A DNA stretch of 64,000 bases from positions 6,322,551 through 6,386,550 of the forward strand of contig OX465113.1 in assembly GCA_949987565.1 (NCBI GenBank). Reading direction: 5' to 3'. The position numbers and the translations under genes were made by a program. The notes under the pieces are model-generated. The model had not been told where the DNA came from. It ran no database searches and saw nothing but the letters and a program-made list of their open reading frames with translations. Each line of letters begins with the position of its first letter. Within the stretch, counting starts at the first letter, position 1. Below are positions 27,401 to 42,400 of the stretch, piece after piece. Source of the stretch: Luidia sarsii. Its lineage: Eukaryota > Echinodermata > Asteroidea > Paxillosida > Luidiidae.

Positions 27401-30400
27401 ATAAATACACATGACTGGCATTCTAAGTATTCAAACACCATGCTCACAAAGCTGTAAGAATTTTGATAAATTTGAAATTCCTCCCAAACATCAGTGATGC
27501 AAATGTTGAAATTCTCCATTTTGGCTGGTTCTGCTTAATTCCTGCAGCTTCTGAATTAGTGTAACATGGCTTAAAAAACAAATTAGTAACTGTGCACGCA
27601 TGACCCAATCACGGTATAAATAAAGACCTACTTAACCACTTCATGCCAGGACCTCCAGGAGCTCTGTTGGCTTGACTATGCGACGAGGCCCTCCGAATCC
27701 GGGCACCACTATTGTCCACATTCTAAACAAAGACTCTTTTAAGCTTAGAACAAAGCAATACGAATCAGTACAAAAAAAACCTTTTTGACGCAAGTTGCCA
27801 CATGAATTGCAAGATTAGCAGCCCAATGGTTGTCTGTCTGGCATTGGAATTCCCCCCACATTCTTTACCGTAATCTGTACGCTTGGTTGTGGCCGACCAA
27901 CTAAAAGATTTGACTGCCAGGAGTGGAGGTTGGAGTCTGCGGTTAGGAATTGACAGCACCGTACACGCACACACACACACACAAGTCCGTTACAGTCCAT
28001 TGACGACGCACAATGGGCCCTTTTTCGAACGGATAATCTCTTGACAAAAGCCACAACGACGTCCGAATTATGCCAGGTTTTACTTTCTTGTACCCATAGT
28101 ATACCCTTATCGATTTATTTCACAGAAATATATTGTTCCGATTGTTTTAGCGAGATTTGAAAATGATGCATTGTTAAAAAAACCCGTATGGCGGTCATCG
28201 ACGCTGAAAACCCCCCCGGCGCGAAGTGGTTCACCAATTCATGCCGGGCGTTTTTCCAATGCCTAACACCACCATACAGGGATTATGAACAATGGATCAT
28301 TTTCAAATCTCGCTAAAACAATCGTAACAATATATTTCTGTGAAATAAAACAATAACGGTAGGCCTATTCTATAGGAACAAGAGAGTAAAACCTGGCAGA
28401 ATTTGGACATTGTTGTGGCTTTTTTCAAGAGATTATACGTTTGAAAAAGGGTTCATTGGGCGTCGTCAATGGAGCGTAATGCAACTGTGTGTGTGTGTGC
28501 GTGTACGATACCGACGGTCCCTGACTGCAGACTAGCCTCCACTCCAGGCAGTCAAATCTTCAAGTTGGTCAGCCCCAACCGAGCATACAGATTGCAATGA
28601 AGAATGTGGGTGGAATTCAACTGCCTGACCGACGACCGTTGGACTGTGTGTTATGCCAACACAATGTCTCCCGTGTGCTTTCAGCGACAGCACACTATCC
28701 TTCGATCATCCCCAGTAAAGTTCCCACAATAGCACAATTGTTGCCGCTAATCCTGCAATTCTTGTGGCAACTTGCGTCAAAATGGGTCTTTGTACTGATT
28801 CGTATTGCTTTGTTCTAAGCTGAAAAGAGTCTTTGTTTAAAATGTGGACAATAGTGGTGCCCGGATTCGGAGGGCCCCGCCCCATAGTAAAACAAGCGGT
28901 GCTCTGATTTCGGAGGTCCCGGCGCGAAGTGGTTAATCTATCCACGCCTTGTGACAATTTGAAACTAATAAGCTGCAGGTTCTATGCTGTCAGTCAGTCA
29001 GGTACAGTGATATCTAAAGATGATGGAAATGTAGTTAAAAAACTGCACAATCCTGTTTGTTTGTTTCAATGGTCAAGTAAACTTGATAATGATACAAAAG
29101 CAACGTGATGTTCGTGGTTGAGTAAACCAAATACTGATACTGAATGGGTTAAGCTTTTACATATTTACACTATGCATTAATGTAGTTGTTACTACAATGC
29201 AGTGTTATTACTATACTCACAGTCACAGCAGCTGGAGGTGTATCCATAACTTCACCATCTTTGAATGCATCCACCGCATCTCTTACAAGCTCATCAATGT
29301 TGAGTATAGCAAGGCCATGCACTGTGGACCAACAACCAAGAATCAGTCTCACATGACATCATCATGTCATCACTTACAATCTCATCAATTTGGCAATATC
29401 AGAAATTACTTTGGTATCAAAAATCCAGCTCCTTGACAACTTTAAAAGATCAGGGGGTTTCTCAAAGGCAGAATTCTTGCATTGCGAAAGATCTTTTAGG
29501 ATCAAAATGTGAAGCCCCTGAAATTGGTAAAATTTGTATAATTTGGGACATTTGAGTCAGTGAACAGTTTGTAACATTTTAGTATTACTGGATATTTTCA
29601 TTAAAGGAATCCTGATATTCTCATCAAAGGAATCCTGATATTCTCATTAACAAAATCTTTAATTTGTAAATTGTTTACTTAAAATGCAAATAATTAACTA
29701 TTAAACAATGACATAATATGTGCTATTGAGTAACTCAATTTAGATTATATGCAGTTATTGGGCATATAATTTGCCTCATCTGCAGCATGCAAATAAATCA
29801 TGCTGATTTATCACATGGACAGTGCATGCAACAAATCACTTCTTGCATGCAGTGTTGAATCAGAACGTTTGGCATTAATGCTAAAATTGCATTGAATGCC
29901 TGCCTTAACAATGGAACAATTATACAAAGGGCATGACAAAACTTACCATCAGCCAGCTGAGATGCTACTGTGGATTTCCCGGTGAATGCTTTACCTAGGA
30001 AGCAAGCTTTGACTGGAAACGGAGGAATTTCTGGGGCTGCAGGTGGTGGCTTTATAGAAATTGATATAAGGTTTGAATTAAAAATAGTCCATTGCATGCT
30101 ATGATCAAGAAATTCATCTTGAAGTGTAAAAATGCAGGCCCTGAATATAACCATAGTATCCATAGCAACAATGGTAATTGTAGGTGACAACGGTTACCTG
30201 CATTATATCATACATCACACAAACATCTGGTACACATGATGAGAGAAGTATGTTTTATTTTGAGCCACTCTGTACCTCTTTGATATGGGCCAACATGGCT
30301 ATCAACAATGACTTTCTACAATGGCTCATGACTATTAACAATGGCTATAAACAATAGCTCATGGATATCAACAATGGCTCACGGATATCAACAATGGCTC

Positions 30401-33400
30401 ATGGCTTTCAACAATGGCTTATGGATATTAACAATGGCCCATGGCTATTAACAATGGCTTATGGATATCAACAATGGCTCATGGATATCAACAATGGCCC
30501 ATGGATATCAACAATGGCTCATGACTATCAACAATGGCTTATGGATATTAACAATGGCTCATGACTATCAACAATGGCTTATGGATATCAACAATGGCTC
30601 ATGGATATCAACAATGGCTCATGGATCATATCAACAATGGCTCATGACTATCAACAATGGCTTATGGATTTCAACAATGGATCATGGATATTAACAATGG
30701 CTCATGACTCTCAATACAAAACATCTTCATATGTTCTGCCTTCTGTATCACACTCATAAAAAATGGCCAATAATTAAGTCTTTCAAAATGACTTTGAAGA
30801 CATAATTTGATGTCTAGAAACAGACATGCAGGTTTATGGAAAAACTTTAATTAGACTGCACTAAAGATGAAATAATTTAATCAAACATGGTTATCATACT
30901 TACTGTGGGAGGTGAGACAATGTTGAAAATGCGTGCCAAGATATGGCCAAGAATAGCATTGTTCTTCTGTGGACCTTTGATATCACTATCCAGTGGAGGC
31001 TGCCATTCACCAACCATATTCTGTAAAATAACAAACAATATGACAGGATATGCTACAAAAATACAATAATTGATGAATGGATACATGGATATGTTGGATG
31101 CAAGTTGCTAACATACAGTATAATAAATACTCTCATTTGTCAAGTGCCTTACCCCAATGGTAGAAAATTTTCACCTACCCGATATTCCAAAAAGTCTCCT
31201 TCATCAAGCAGTGACTGGCGCTCTTTTCCTAGTAACTGGTCCTCTGCAGATATCCCTGGTTCCTCAACTTCAGTCTCCTGTAATAACACCAATATATCAG
31301 CACAATGCCAACACCAGCTGACAATTCCTTACAGCTAGTCAAAAATGAAGTTTGCAGTGGCACACAATTTTTACTCGCAAAGATTTGTTGACTAATTGGG
31401 AAGGCTGCCATCTAAGGGCTGGATAACCCTGATGGTACATGTAGGAGTGCTGGTATTCATAACCAGACATCTTGGGATCAAGTCCCGGTCCAGTCAAAGT
31501 TTTCTTTGCCATTTTTCAAAAAGAATTGTGAGTGTTTTAATATCCTGAAATCTCATCCCATTGGTCAATCCTGAATAAAGAATTACTTAATACTATGATG
31601 CTAAATAAGGTATTGTTGTCAGCCAAAATATGCAATTTCTGCTTAATAACAGGCCAGTAAAAATCCTCATCTATCTGGAATCTCGTCTTAGCTGAGCTCG
31701 TCTTAAACAATATTTTTCCATATACAATGTACACGAGTCAGTTGGGGCTGTGAAAAATTCTCGTCTTATCTGAAAACTTGTCTTAGCCGTGCTATATATG
31801 TATAGGCCGACTTATCTAAAAGCTGCTAACTTACTACTGGTTGCTCATATAATGGTTTTCCAGAGCAAAACAGCAACCTCCATTCTCTCATCAGTTTAGC
31901 AGGAAGTTGCCTATTCAGGAAAAATATTGAGAATCACCTGTAGTAGTCTGTTCTTATCTTTTTACAAACCTAAAAAATGAAAATGTAATCTAAATCTCTT
32001 AAAATATAATTTTCAGAATATACACCATCTGCTTTTTCAACCACAGAACTCTACTTCAAAGAATTGATGTACAGGTACATTATATGCCACCTTTTAAACA
32101 AGATGCAGTGAACTTTCTCAATGATACATACAGCCAAAAGTTGTATTCCAAAACTTGCTGCAAACACTTTTCAAAGAGCACCAACAATGAAAAGAACAGT
32201 TTTCATGTTCCTATCATTTATAGATACAACAATATTCAGAATTGCAAAGACAGAATTTTCACAATAATATTGAAGATATGATGCATATGTTCATGTTCAT
32301 ACATACATGTAACAAGCACAATGACGTTATATAAACAAAGTATTAAAGGCTGAGTTACTTCAGTTGACCATGTAGTGATTGCTCACCATCCTGAATGTTT
32401 CTCAGTTCTCATTCATTACAATTGCAGTACTGATGAACAAAATTAAATTCATGACACATTCTAACTTCATGATAGAAATAATGCAAAGGTCATTCCCATT
32501 CCAAGAAACATTATGTTATTGGCTGCATCAAATGAAAAAGTGTACACAATAGCTCATGAATAAAAAGCATAACAGCTGCATATAGCATGAATTCAATTTT
32601 CACGTACTTTTCAGTGAGTTCCCGGTACTTGCCAGCCTTGCATGATAAGTCCACCAAGTCAAGAAGGATGTCCTTACAGATGTTATAGCGCTTGCGGTAT
32701 TTAGCCTCTGCCCGTTCCTGGGCAATCTTGTCATGCAGTTCCTTGTCTCTATTTGTCTGCTCAATGTATTCAAGCTTGGCCAACCTAGCTAGTTCCTGAG
32801 GGGAGAATAGAGTCAGACAATAATAACGGGCAAACCAATTTTGGAAGCAATGATTAGATTGTTTTCCAATGTTTCTCCAGAAGCCATTGAAGTCCAACAA
32901 TGCTTACTGCTTCTTTATCAAGTGCCTCCTGGAAGTCCTTTTGCCGGCGTTCCTCATACTGCTGCTCCCGGAAGATACGATTTTGACAGATGACAGCCTT
33001 CTCATGACGCAATTGCAGTAGTTGGGTGGCTATGCGTCTCTCTTGCTGTGACTGTCTCATCAGACGATTCACCAACAGCTCTTCCCGCCGTGCCTCCTAC
33101 AGACAGACCCCATGATAGTGCCAATTACTGCTACTGTATATACATATTTTTAAAATTTCCATTCCTGGCTACATTCTGGGAAACAAGGCTTTATATTAAT
33201 CATCACAAAGTTCAATAAAAAATTGAATTGACAAAAAAAGTTCTTGTTGGAATATAATATACACCATCGACAATATAATAAATATCAACCCTTACATTCC
33301 CCAACCTCACAAAATCCAATACCAGGTTTTATTGGAATTTGTTTGATTAGGTACCCCAAGGATAGCTTACTGCTGCTGAATTTTGTTGGAGTTTGTTGGA

Positions 33401-36400
33401 CTTTGTTGGGTTAGGTACCAATGGTCACACACTCCAACACCAGACCAGAAAATCACCAAGAGCTTGTGGGTAAACTCACCCACGAAAGCAGTGTCAGTAC
33501 ACTCCCACTAACTCCAAAACCTGACCAGAAAATGACCAAGAGCTCGTGGGTAAAGTAAACTCACCCACGAAAACAGTGTAGTGCACTGCTACACACTCCA
33601 ACACATGACCAGAGCATGCCATAGCAGAAACATTTGTTGGGTTGGGAACAAACCCCCTGTAGTAATGCAACAATGCATAATACATATCTGTACCCAACCT
33701 AATAAAATCCAACCCTGCAGACTGTTGGATTCTGTGAGGTTAGGTACCAATGGCTTCCTAATTTCTGCCCAAATGTTGGATTTTGTTGGGTTAGGTATTC
33801 TTCCTAGTGAAAGAGCCTAGGGGGTTCGGGTTAATGGCCAAATTGGGAGAGATCATATAGGACACCATATAGGCATCAGGTTTTGTTAGTGGAGCATGAT
33901 ATGTGGACCTCATGAATAGCCTGAAAACTCATCTCATACCAATGTTTGGTTCTTAGCTTTTTTCCCCTAAATGACTCAAATGAGAGTTCCACAAAGCATA
34001 AGTAATCAGCAATGCATCATCTTGTATGTATATACACACGTATGGACATACAGTAATCATAGCCAACAATTATCCAGCAATGTAATATTTGAGCATACTA
34101 AATCCTGGCAACTAGCTGTTTGTCTCTTCCTGGCATCCAATTTTTAGGAGGGCCTGACATTTTGACCTTAGCCTGTCTCAAAGGCAGAAGGACAAAACCA
34201 AATAGGAAGAGGAGAGCAATAGGGACACGGATGACAAAGGACAAAGAGGAAAGCTGGTATGGTGGAATCAAATGTTGGTGTTTTTTTACTTGCTCTGTGT
34301 ATACTAAATTTTGAATCTCCTTCAATTACTGTATGAGAAAATCTCCTGATGATTAAAATTGCTTTGATCATATCTAATGCACTGTTTTGGTCTGTACATA
34401 TACAGGCAGTTTCTAACCTCTTGTGCATCATGGGCCTTGAGCTGGTCCACTAGCACCTTGCGCCGTCTCTTCTCACGTTCCTGCCGAGCTGTAGCATCCT
34501 CCTGCAAACGCTTTCTAATCTTACTTATATACTCATCGTTTGACGCAGGCTGTGGGTACCAGAAAAAAAAACATGCAGAAAGACACTCAAACTTGTTTGC
34601 ATTCATCACTACAAGATTTTGTCTGATATGTAACAACACCAAAATGGTATCTAAAGGGGAGTCTAGCTAAGATCCTCAACTATTCTTATGATTGAATTCA
34701 AGTCCTGGCTAAACACTCTAGAGCAAACATCACTCTGAGAATCTTGTTTTCAGGGGTCACCACTCACAAACACAATTTAACATACAACATTGAGGACCTC
34801 TCTTTATCTTACCATTGCTAACTTCAGAAGTTGAAAAAATGTAGATATATGGTATAAACACTGACCGTACACATAACCCTTGGTTAACAAAAGATGGGGC
34901 TTTCTTTTTAAATGTGGCTCTTTTTTGCCCAGTATAAAGGGTTTCTTCATGTATATGAAAATCTGTGCTTGATTTAATCTAACTTAGCGTAACTCATTGA
35001 CTAATCGCAACACAATTTAACTAATTTGAATAGAAAAATAAGAAGAAGCATAGAAGACATACTATGACCAATCACAACTTAAGTCAAGTTGTGATACATT
35101 GTAAGGCTTTTTGAAATCCCCCACCTGAATTGTGAATTGGATGAATTAGTAGCACCAATGCAGTAACTAACAGCAATATTTCCTCTATGCATTCATGTCC
35201 TACATGTATGTTAAATTTACTACTGGTACAAGCGAAACAAATATCTCACCCGGATAAGTTGAACAAGTTCTGGTTTCATTTTTTCTTTCTCTTGCTGTTG
35301 CTGTTGCTGAAGGTAGGTTGCTACCTCTTCATCTGCATCCCTATGGAAGAAAATAAGAACATTGTCTTTACATTGGAGAATTAAACATGAAGTATTAGTC
35401 CTCTACTGTAGTCATCTTGGGAGTAACTATGTGGCAAGATAAAAACAAGTCTTTAAGACCTGCATCACTATGGGGTGCCAAGTAGGAAAGGCAACTGAAG
35501 TATAAATGCACAAATGCTCTTTGTAGAAGAGATGAGAAATATAACATCACCTGATGTTCATATGGTGGAATTATGCTGGAGATCAGGAATGCTTTATCGA
35601 AAAATCTTCTCTGATCAAACAGTGTTTTTACCTGTCTTCCTGGGCCATGTTCAAGGAACGACTCAGTTGGTTCTCAAAGTGAGCAATCTGACGTCTCATC
35701 TCAGTTGCCTCTCGCTTTAGGGATGTGTCACGGCGTGCAGCAATGGCCTTCAGGGTCTTGTTGGGTGGAGGCTTTGGCATCTCAACAGTAGCAGCCCTGT
35801 CATGACATTAAGAATGTCATGTATAATCAACACAAAGTTAGCGTTCCATGCTTCCCTAATTACATTGCTAGCATTTGTTAAGTAAACTACTTTGGAGGCT
35901 ACATTCCTTTCCTTCAAATACGATTAAGATCAGTTTAGGAGATTTCTTTTTTTAAAGGACTAGTATAAATTAACATATGAAACCCTTTGAGATGGAAGTG
36001 TTTTGTTGTTTCTGATATATTAATCTTCACCACAACATGAATAGCCTGAAAACTCATCTCATATCTATGTTTGGTTCTTAGCTTTTTTTCTAAATGAGTG
36101 AAATGAGAGTTCCACAAAGCATAAGTAATCAGCATTGCATCATCTTTCATGTATATATATGGACATAATCATAGGCAACAATTATCCAGCAATGTAATAT
36201 TTGAGCATACTTAATCCTGGCAACTAGCTCCGTTTGTCTCTTCCTGGCATCAGCAGCTTTCTGTAATTCCCTCAGACGCTGCTCCTGTTGCCATTTCCTC
36301 TTTTTCTCTTCCTCTTCATACTTGGTGCGGAATTCAACATCAAGGTGTTGGCGTTTACGCTCACGGAACTTTTCCACAAGCTCATCCAGGTTAAGATCCG

Positions 36401-39400
36401 TTTGACGTGGAGTCAGGATCTTCAGACGCTGTGATGAAGAAGAGTTTCATAGTTTTAGACATCAACAATCACGATTCAAAAATCTGACGCTTTCCACTCA
36501 ACATTCTAACAAAGGTAGTCAGAGAAAAAATTCATGGGCTTAATGATGTAGTGATTGAACTTGAAACATGCCTTCTCATACCATCCAACCTCTGTCAACT
36601 ACATGTATATATACATGTACATTTTCCTCGCCCTTTGTAAATCACTGTATTATTCTTCTCTCAGTTTCCCCAGAACATCATTATTAACGTCACACATGTA
36701 ATTATTTTCAAAATTTAGTGGGCCTGACATTTCGATCCTAGCAGGACCTTTCTCTCTGCCTTTGAGAAAGGTCATGTATATATACATGTATATATACATG
36801 TACATTTTCCTCGCCCTTTGTAAATCACTGTATTATTCTTCTCTCAGTTTCTCCAGAACATCATTATTAACGTCACACATGTAATTATTTTCAAAATTTA
36901 GTGGGCCTGACATTTCGATCCTAGCAGGACCTTTCTCAAAGGCAGAGAGAAAGGTCCTTTGTCTCTTGTATACCATATCTTACCCTCAATAAATAAATTA
37001 TGGGTGACAAAGCTTGTCTTCTTTAGGGGTCACTCAATTTGTTGACGTGCCAAGGAAATCAAGTCTTATTATTATAGTTAAGCCAATTCACCACGTCAGG
37101 GTCACACCACCCCTCATGTAACCATTACAATGATATAATCAATTTACGGTAAAAGGATTGCTTTTTGTAATGTTCTCAAAATAACAAATATTAGTTGCTC
37201 TCTGACCTGGACACATCCTGCAAAAAGAAGGAATCAAGGCAATGATACAGCCACAAACCTCTTTGTAAGGTCCTCGCTCAAGACTTTCCAATTTCACAGG
37301 TGCCCGTGGTCGCATGGTTTCTATGGCAACACCAGTGAGGTTGGCCTGCCGCTTGTTGTGCAAGGCAATATACAGCTGGTACATAAGGCGTGTGGCTACC
37401 CCAGGCTTTTCTTGCATGATGCCATGGGCTGTGTTGGTGTCAAAGGGAACCTCCAAGAGATGCAAGGTGGGCTCCAACCGAGTGAAATTATTCAGCTTTG
37501 AGTCCGCAGTCCTGAAAAAAACATGAAATGTCTACCATTACAGGATTTCAATTTCAGTCACTGTCCCTAAACCAAAATGGTCAAATGAAAACGTTTTACT
37601 GTACTGGTCAAGTGCAAAGGTAAAAAAATTTGAAAAATATGTGTAGAAGGCAAGATATTAATTTCATGTTTTCTTCACACATTAGGAATAAAACAAAGGC
37701 CATGAGAGCAAGTAAATGTTATGAAAGAGGTCAATGTAAACAAATACAGTTTTTCCTTACATCATGACTGTGACACAGATGTAATTAGGTACAAACTCAC
37801 CACACTAAGCATTTTCTAACTCTGGTCTCTTGGTAGGATACATATAAATTAAATTTTTCTTTCCAAGTCTCCAAAATATCCATAAAACCATAAAGTGAAT
37901 ACAGTACATTAGGACCAATCATATAAAGCTTCAAATAATTCAACACTCAATGTCTCCCTCAATCAAGACAAATATTGGACGTAAGGATGCCAGAATGAAA
38001 TGAAGTAAAATGTTATGCCTCATTCAAAATTTTGCTGATTCAAGTTAACATTGCAAGAGGGGAATTCTGGCTCAAATTAGGGCACTTCTATCAGCAATAA
38101 TGCATTCTTATTTATCCTTACCTTGACTGTGAGAATGATTCAAAGTCTCCTTGAAGATCATACTTTCTCAGGACTTCACCAATAAGATATCCAGTTGCAA
38201 AATGCTCAGCAAAATTTTGCAAATCTAAGACAAAATGACCAATTTCACACAAATGAAAAATCATGTTCATTCCTTCCACTTTGCTTTGAATTTTTAAATA
38301 AATGTGGACTGAAGTGGCATGGGAGTCACAAGACCTATTTCTGTATGGTCATCAACAAGGTATGGATTTTATCCACTTCCAGGTCATCATCTGACAATGC
38401 CTGGTACAAAAAGAGCCTGCATGTGAGTATATTTTTCTTCTTCTGTGGTTTATTTCAATCAATTTTATGTATGTGGAATGTATCTGATATGCAAGGAATA
38501 CAGACGACTAAGGGTTGCCTTAAAGCAGCCCTTGTCTCATCTCTTTTGAACTTTCAGGGCTCGAAATATCCACTAGACTGTCTAGTGTTGTTTTTTTCTT
38601 GCACCATGAACAAAATGGTACTCAAATATAACTATGACTTTGAACTGTACAAGTACTGTAATTAGCATTTTTTCATGGTATTCCTTTCATGATGGTATTC
38701 CTTTATGATAAATACTACTAATTCTATAATCAGCTAGGGGTCTTATGAAAACCCTTGAGGCAAGCTGTGTTTTTATTTTTCAAATTAATTTACTCTCACC
38801 TCAAAAATATTTATGCAAGGCTTTCGTGTTTACATGTAAGTACCGCTTTCAAGCCAACTGTGGTTTACACTGAGCTCACTGGTATTTATTTACAAGACCA
38901 CAGGGATAGAGTTAAATTCTCCAAGTTATTGAAATCCATTACGCGATAAAATTATTCTTACCGCTCTATCTGTCTAGACAACAATATGCTATACTAGTTA
39001 AGATAGCAATAACTGTAACTGTAGATGGTAAGAGTGCTGGTACGAAAAACGAGAGGTCTCAGTCTCAGTCTAGTCAAAGTTTTCTTTGCCATTCTTCAAA
39101 ATTGTTTTAAGTTCCCATTCAGTTTTCCCTTCACTTGTTTGACTTAAATTGAAAAAGCTGCATCCACTTCAATTGCGAGATCTCTTTATAGCGGAAAGAT
39201 TTCAGTTTAATACCCTCACCATAAAAGGGTGGAAAAACCCTAGGCCCAAATTTGACTCAAATGTAATGTACACAATATCCATGGTCTAGCACAACCACTT
39301 GCCGAAAAAAATTGGACTTTTCCCCAAAATCATGATTTTGATCATGACACATAAAAAATATTATATGTCAACCAGATGACAGTCACTTAGTGTCAGTGTG

Positions 39401-42400
39401 TTGTTCTGTACAAAACATGCACTTCACTATTCCTATATGTGCCACACATCATACGCACCACAAAATTCATGATTTTGGAGCAAGCTGTAAGTCAATTTTT
39501 TTCAGCAAATGGTTGTTGTCTATTATTTGAATTGGTGGTTAAATTTTTTTTAGGTTTTCCCCCTGACTTTTACAAATTACAGTGAGGGTATAAAAAATAA
39601 AATATTGCCCTTTTAATTTTTTTTTTTACAGTATTTAATACTAAGTAGTAAGTAGTATTTGCTAATACTAGTAATACTTACTAGTAGTACTTGGTAGTAT
39701 TTATACTTTTACTAGTACTACTACTACAGTACTAGTAGTAGTAGTAGTAGTACTACTACTACTACTAACTACTAGTACTACAAGTTAATACTAGTACTAC
39801 TAAGGTCTGCTAGTAAGTAGTATTACTATTAGTAATTAAGTAAACTAACTATGTAATAAGTAATAATATTCTAAGCCCACCGACACTCATCAATATCTCC
39901 AGTTGTCCTCCAGTTGTCACCCCAGACACTTACTATAAGACTGGTATAGCTTACAGCCAGGCCCTCAGATTGAGGCGCATATGTTCCAATGAGTCTGACT
40001 TTCGCCACCATACACGCGTATTGGCCAGTAACTTGGTTGCTAGTGGCTACAGTTCTCGCCAAGTGAAGAACTTCATTGCTAAAGTCCCAGAAGTTCGGCA
40101 CTCAAACAAAAGCCACCAGGCCCCAAGGACAATCCCAAGGTTCACCCCTTCTCTTCCTCCTCTCAGGAAGATAACTAAGGAAAACCACCATATTCTCCAC
40201 ACTTCAGATCGTCTGGCTGATGCCATTCTAAATTCGCCTGTTTTGGCTTTCAGGCGCCCCCGTAACCTGCGTGACTTAATTGTCCGAGCAGAGGTTCCCC
40301 CTTTGGACTCTTCCCCTCCAACCAAATTTGGTACATTTAAGTGTACCTCGAAATGCATTGTTTGCAAGACACATGTCAAGGAAATAGACTCTTTCAATGG
40401 ACATTCTTCTGGAACTACCCACACGACCTATGGCTCTATCACGTGCACTACCTCAAACATCATATACCTCATCTCTTGTAGAGTTTGTAATATTCAGTAT
40501 GTTGGCGAGACCAAAAACACCCTCAAAAAACGAATCTATGGCCATAGGTCTACTATCAAAACTGGTAAAATGGACACCCCTGTTGGGTATCACTTCAATC
40601 TCCCTGATCATTCGATATCAGATATGAGTGTACTGGGCATAGAATCACTTGGTCACCGTAATAATGCTGTCCGTCTTAGCCGTGAGAAAATGTGGATGAA
40701 GCGTCTTCGGACTATTCAACCACATGGTCTCAACATCCAGGAGGGTAATGACTAACACCATGCAGCTTTCTGATAATCCTTCTTTTGTGTTCAGTCCTTC
40801 ACACTTCTCTCTTTGATCTTTCCCCCTATTGTCACCAATCCCTACCCCACTCCTTGCCCTTCTCTTTGATCTTTCCCCCTCCTCTCATTAATCCCTACCC
40901 TACCCCCTGCCCTTCCCTTTGATCTCTCCCTACCAGCTTCACTCTTTGTCCTTTGTTTCTCATCCGTGTCCTATTCACTCTCCCCCCTTCCTTCGTGTAC
41001 ATATGTATCTGTTTTGTCCTTGTCACTCTGCCTTTGAGAAAGGTCCTGCTAGGATCGAAACGTCAGGCCCACTAAATTTTAGATTTACATTTTGGTAATT
41101 TTAGTCAGTAAGCAGTTTGCAACATTTTTGTATATCACCTTAATATTATTACTTATTACATAGTTAGTTTACTTAATTACTAATAGTAATACTACTTACT
41201 AGCAGACCTTAGTAGTACTAGTATTAACTTGTAGTACTAGTAGTTAGTAGTAGTAGTAGTAGTACTACTACTACTACTAGTACTGTAGTAGTAGTACTAG
41301 TAAAAGTATTAATACTACCAAGTACTACTAGTAAGTATTACTAGTATTAGCAAATACTACTTACTACTTAGTATTAAATACTGTAAAAAAAAAAATTAAA
41401 AGGGCAATATTTTATTTTTTATACCCTCACTGTAATTTGTAAAAGTCAGGGGGAAAACCTAAAAAAAATTTAACCACCAATTCAAATAATAGACAACAAC
41501 CATTTGCTGAAAAAAATTGACTTACAGCTTGCTCCAAAATCATGAATTTTGTGGTGCGTATGATGTGTGGCACATGTAGGAATAGTGAAGTGCATGTTTT
41601 GTACAGAACAACACACTGACACTAAGTGACTGTCATCTGGTTGACATATAATACTACTTGTAGTTGTACTAGTAGTAGTAGTAGTATCCTCCAGTTACCG
41701 GTTTTCAACGATATTTATAAGGCCTTTTCTTCAAGCTGGCCAATGTGGACAAAAGTCTCACACTAAAAGAGGTCTCAGTCACTTTCTCCACACCACAGCC
41801 TATTAGAATAAGCATGGAGAATGTTGATCAAGCCTGTCACTTTCGTAAGATTACCCAGTTTTGTTGATGTCCACGGCGCACCGTGCAGTAAGCATCGTCA
41901 CCTATTTTCGACGGTGGTGTTGAGTAAGGTGTCCCAGTGCAGCTAAACGCAAAATAAATTCTTAAAATAACTCAAAATGCTGTGTGGCACTGTAAAATTC
42001 TTTCCTGTATGTTTTCTTGTGTTCATCTTTGTGGGGTTTTTTTCGACACTGCTTCTACTTTCCTCAAATCATTCATAATTTATGCTGATACGGGTGTTTT
42101 CGGCGGTAAATCTGGGGATTTCGGTCGGGTAGTCGGAAACATTTTGGTGGTATAAAGGATTGGGACTAGTATCGTGGGAACCCCCGTTTTCGACGGTACA
42201 CGTTTTCCACGCTTAGCCTTCTAACTCACATCGCACGATGAAAACAACTCAGTATAACGATCTCAGACTTCGTATCTTACAGTTTGTTTCCTGCTCTTGT
42301 CCGTCATCGAAAATATGGAAAGCTAAGGCTTTTCCAGTAGGCCAAACTCGTGTGATTCAAAAAGTTGCTCTTTTGGGGTCTATTTTCCTAGGTACAAAAT

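Noticed and set aside
30361..30759. DINNGSWISTMAH-type repeat protein
   Set aside because: By-product of the 20-bp tandem repeat.
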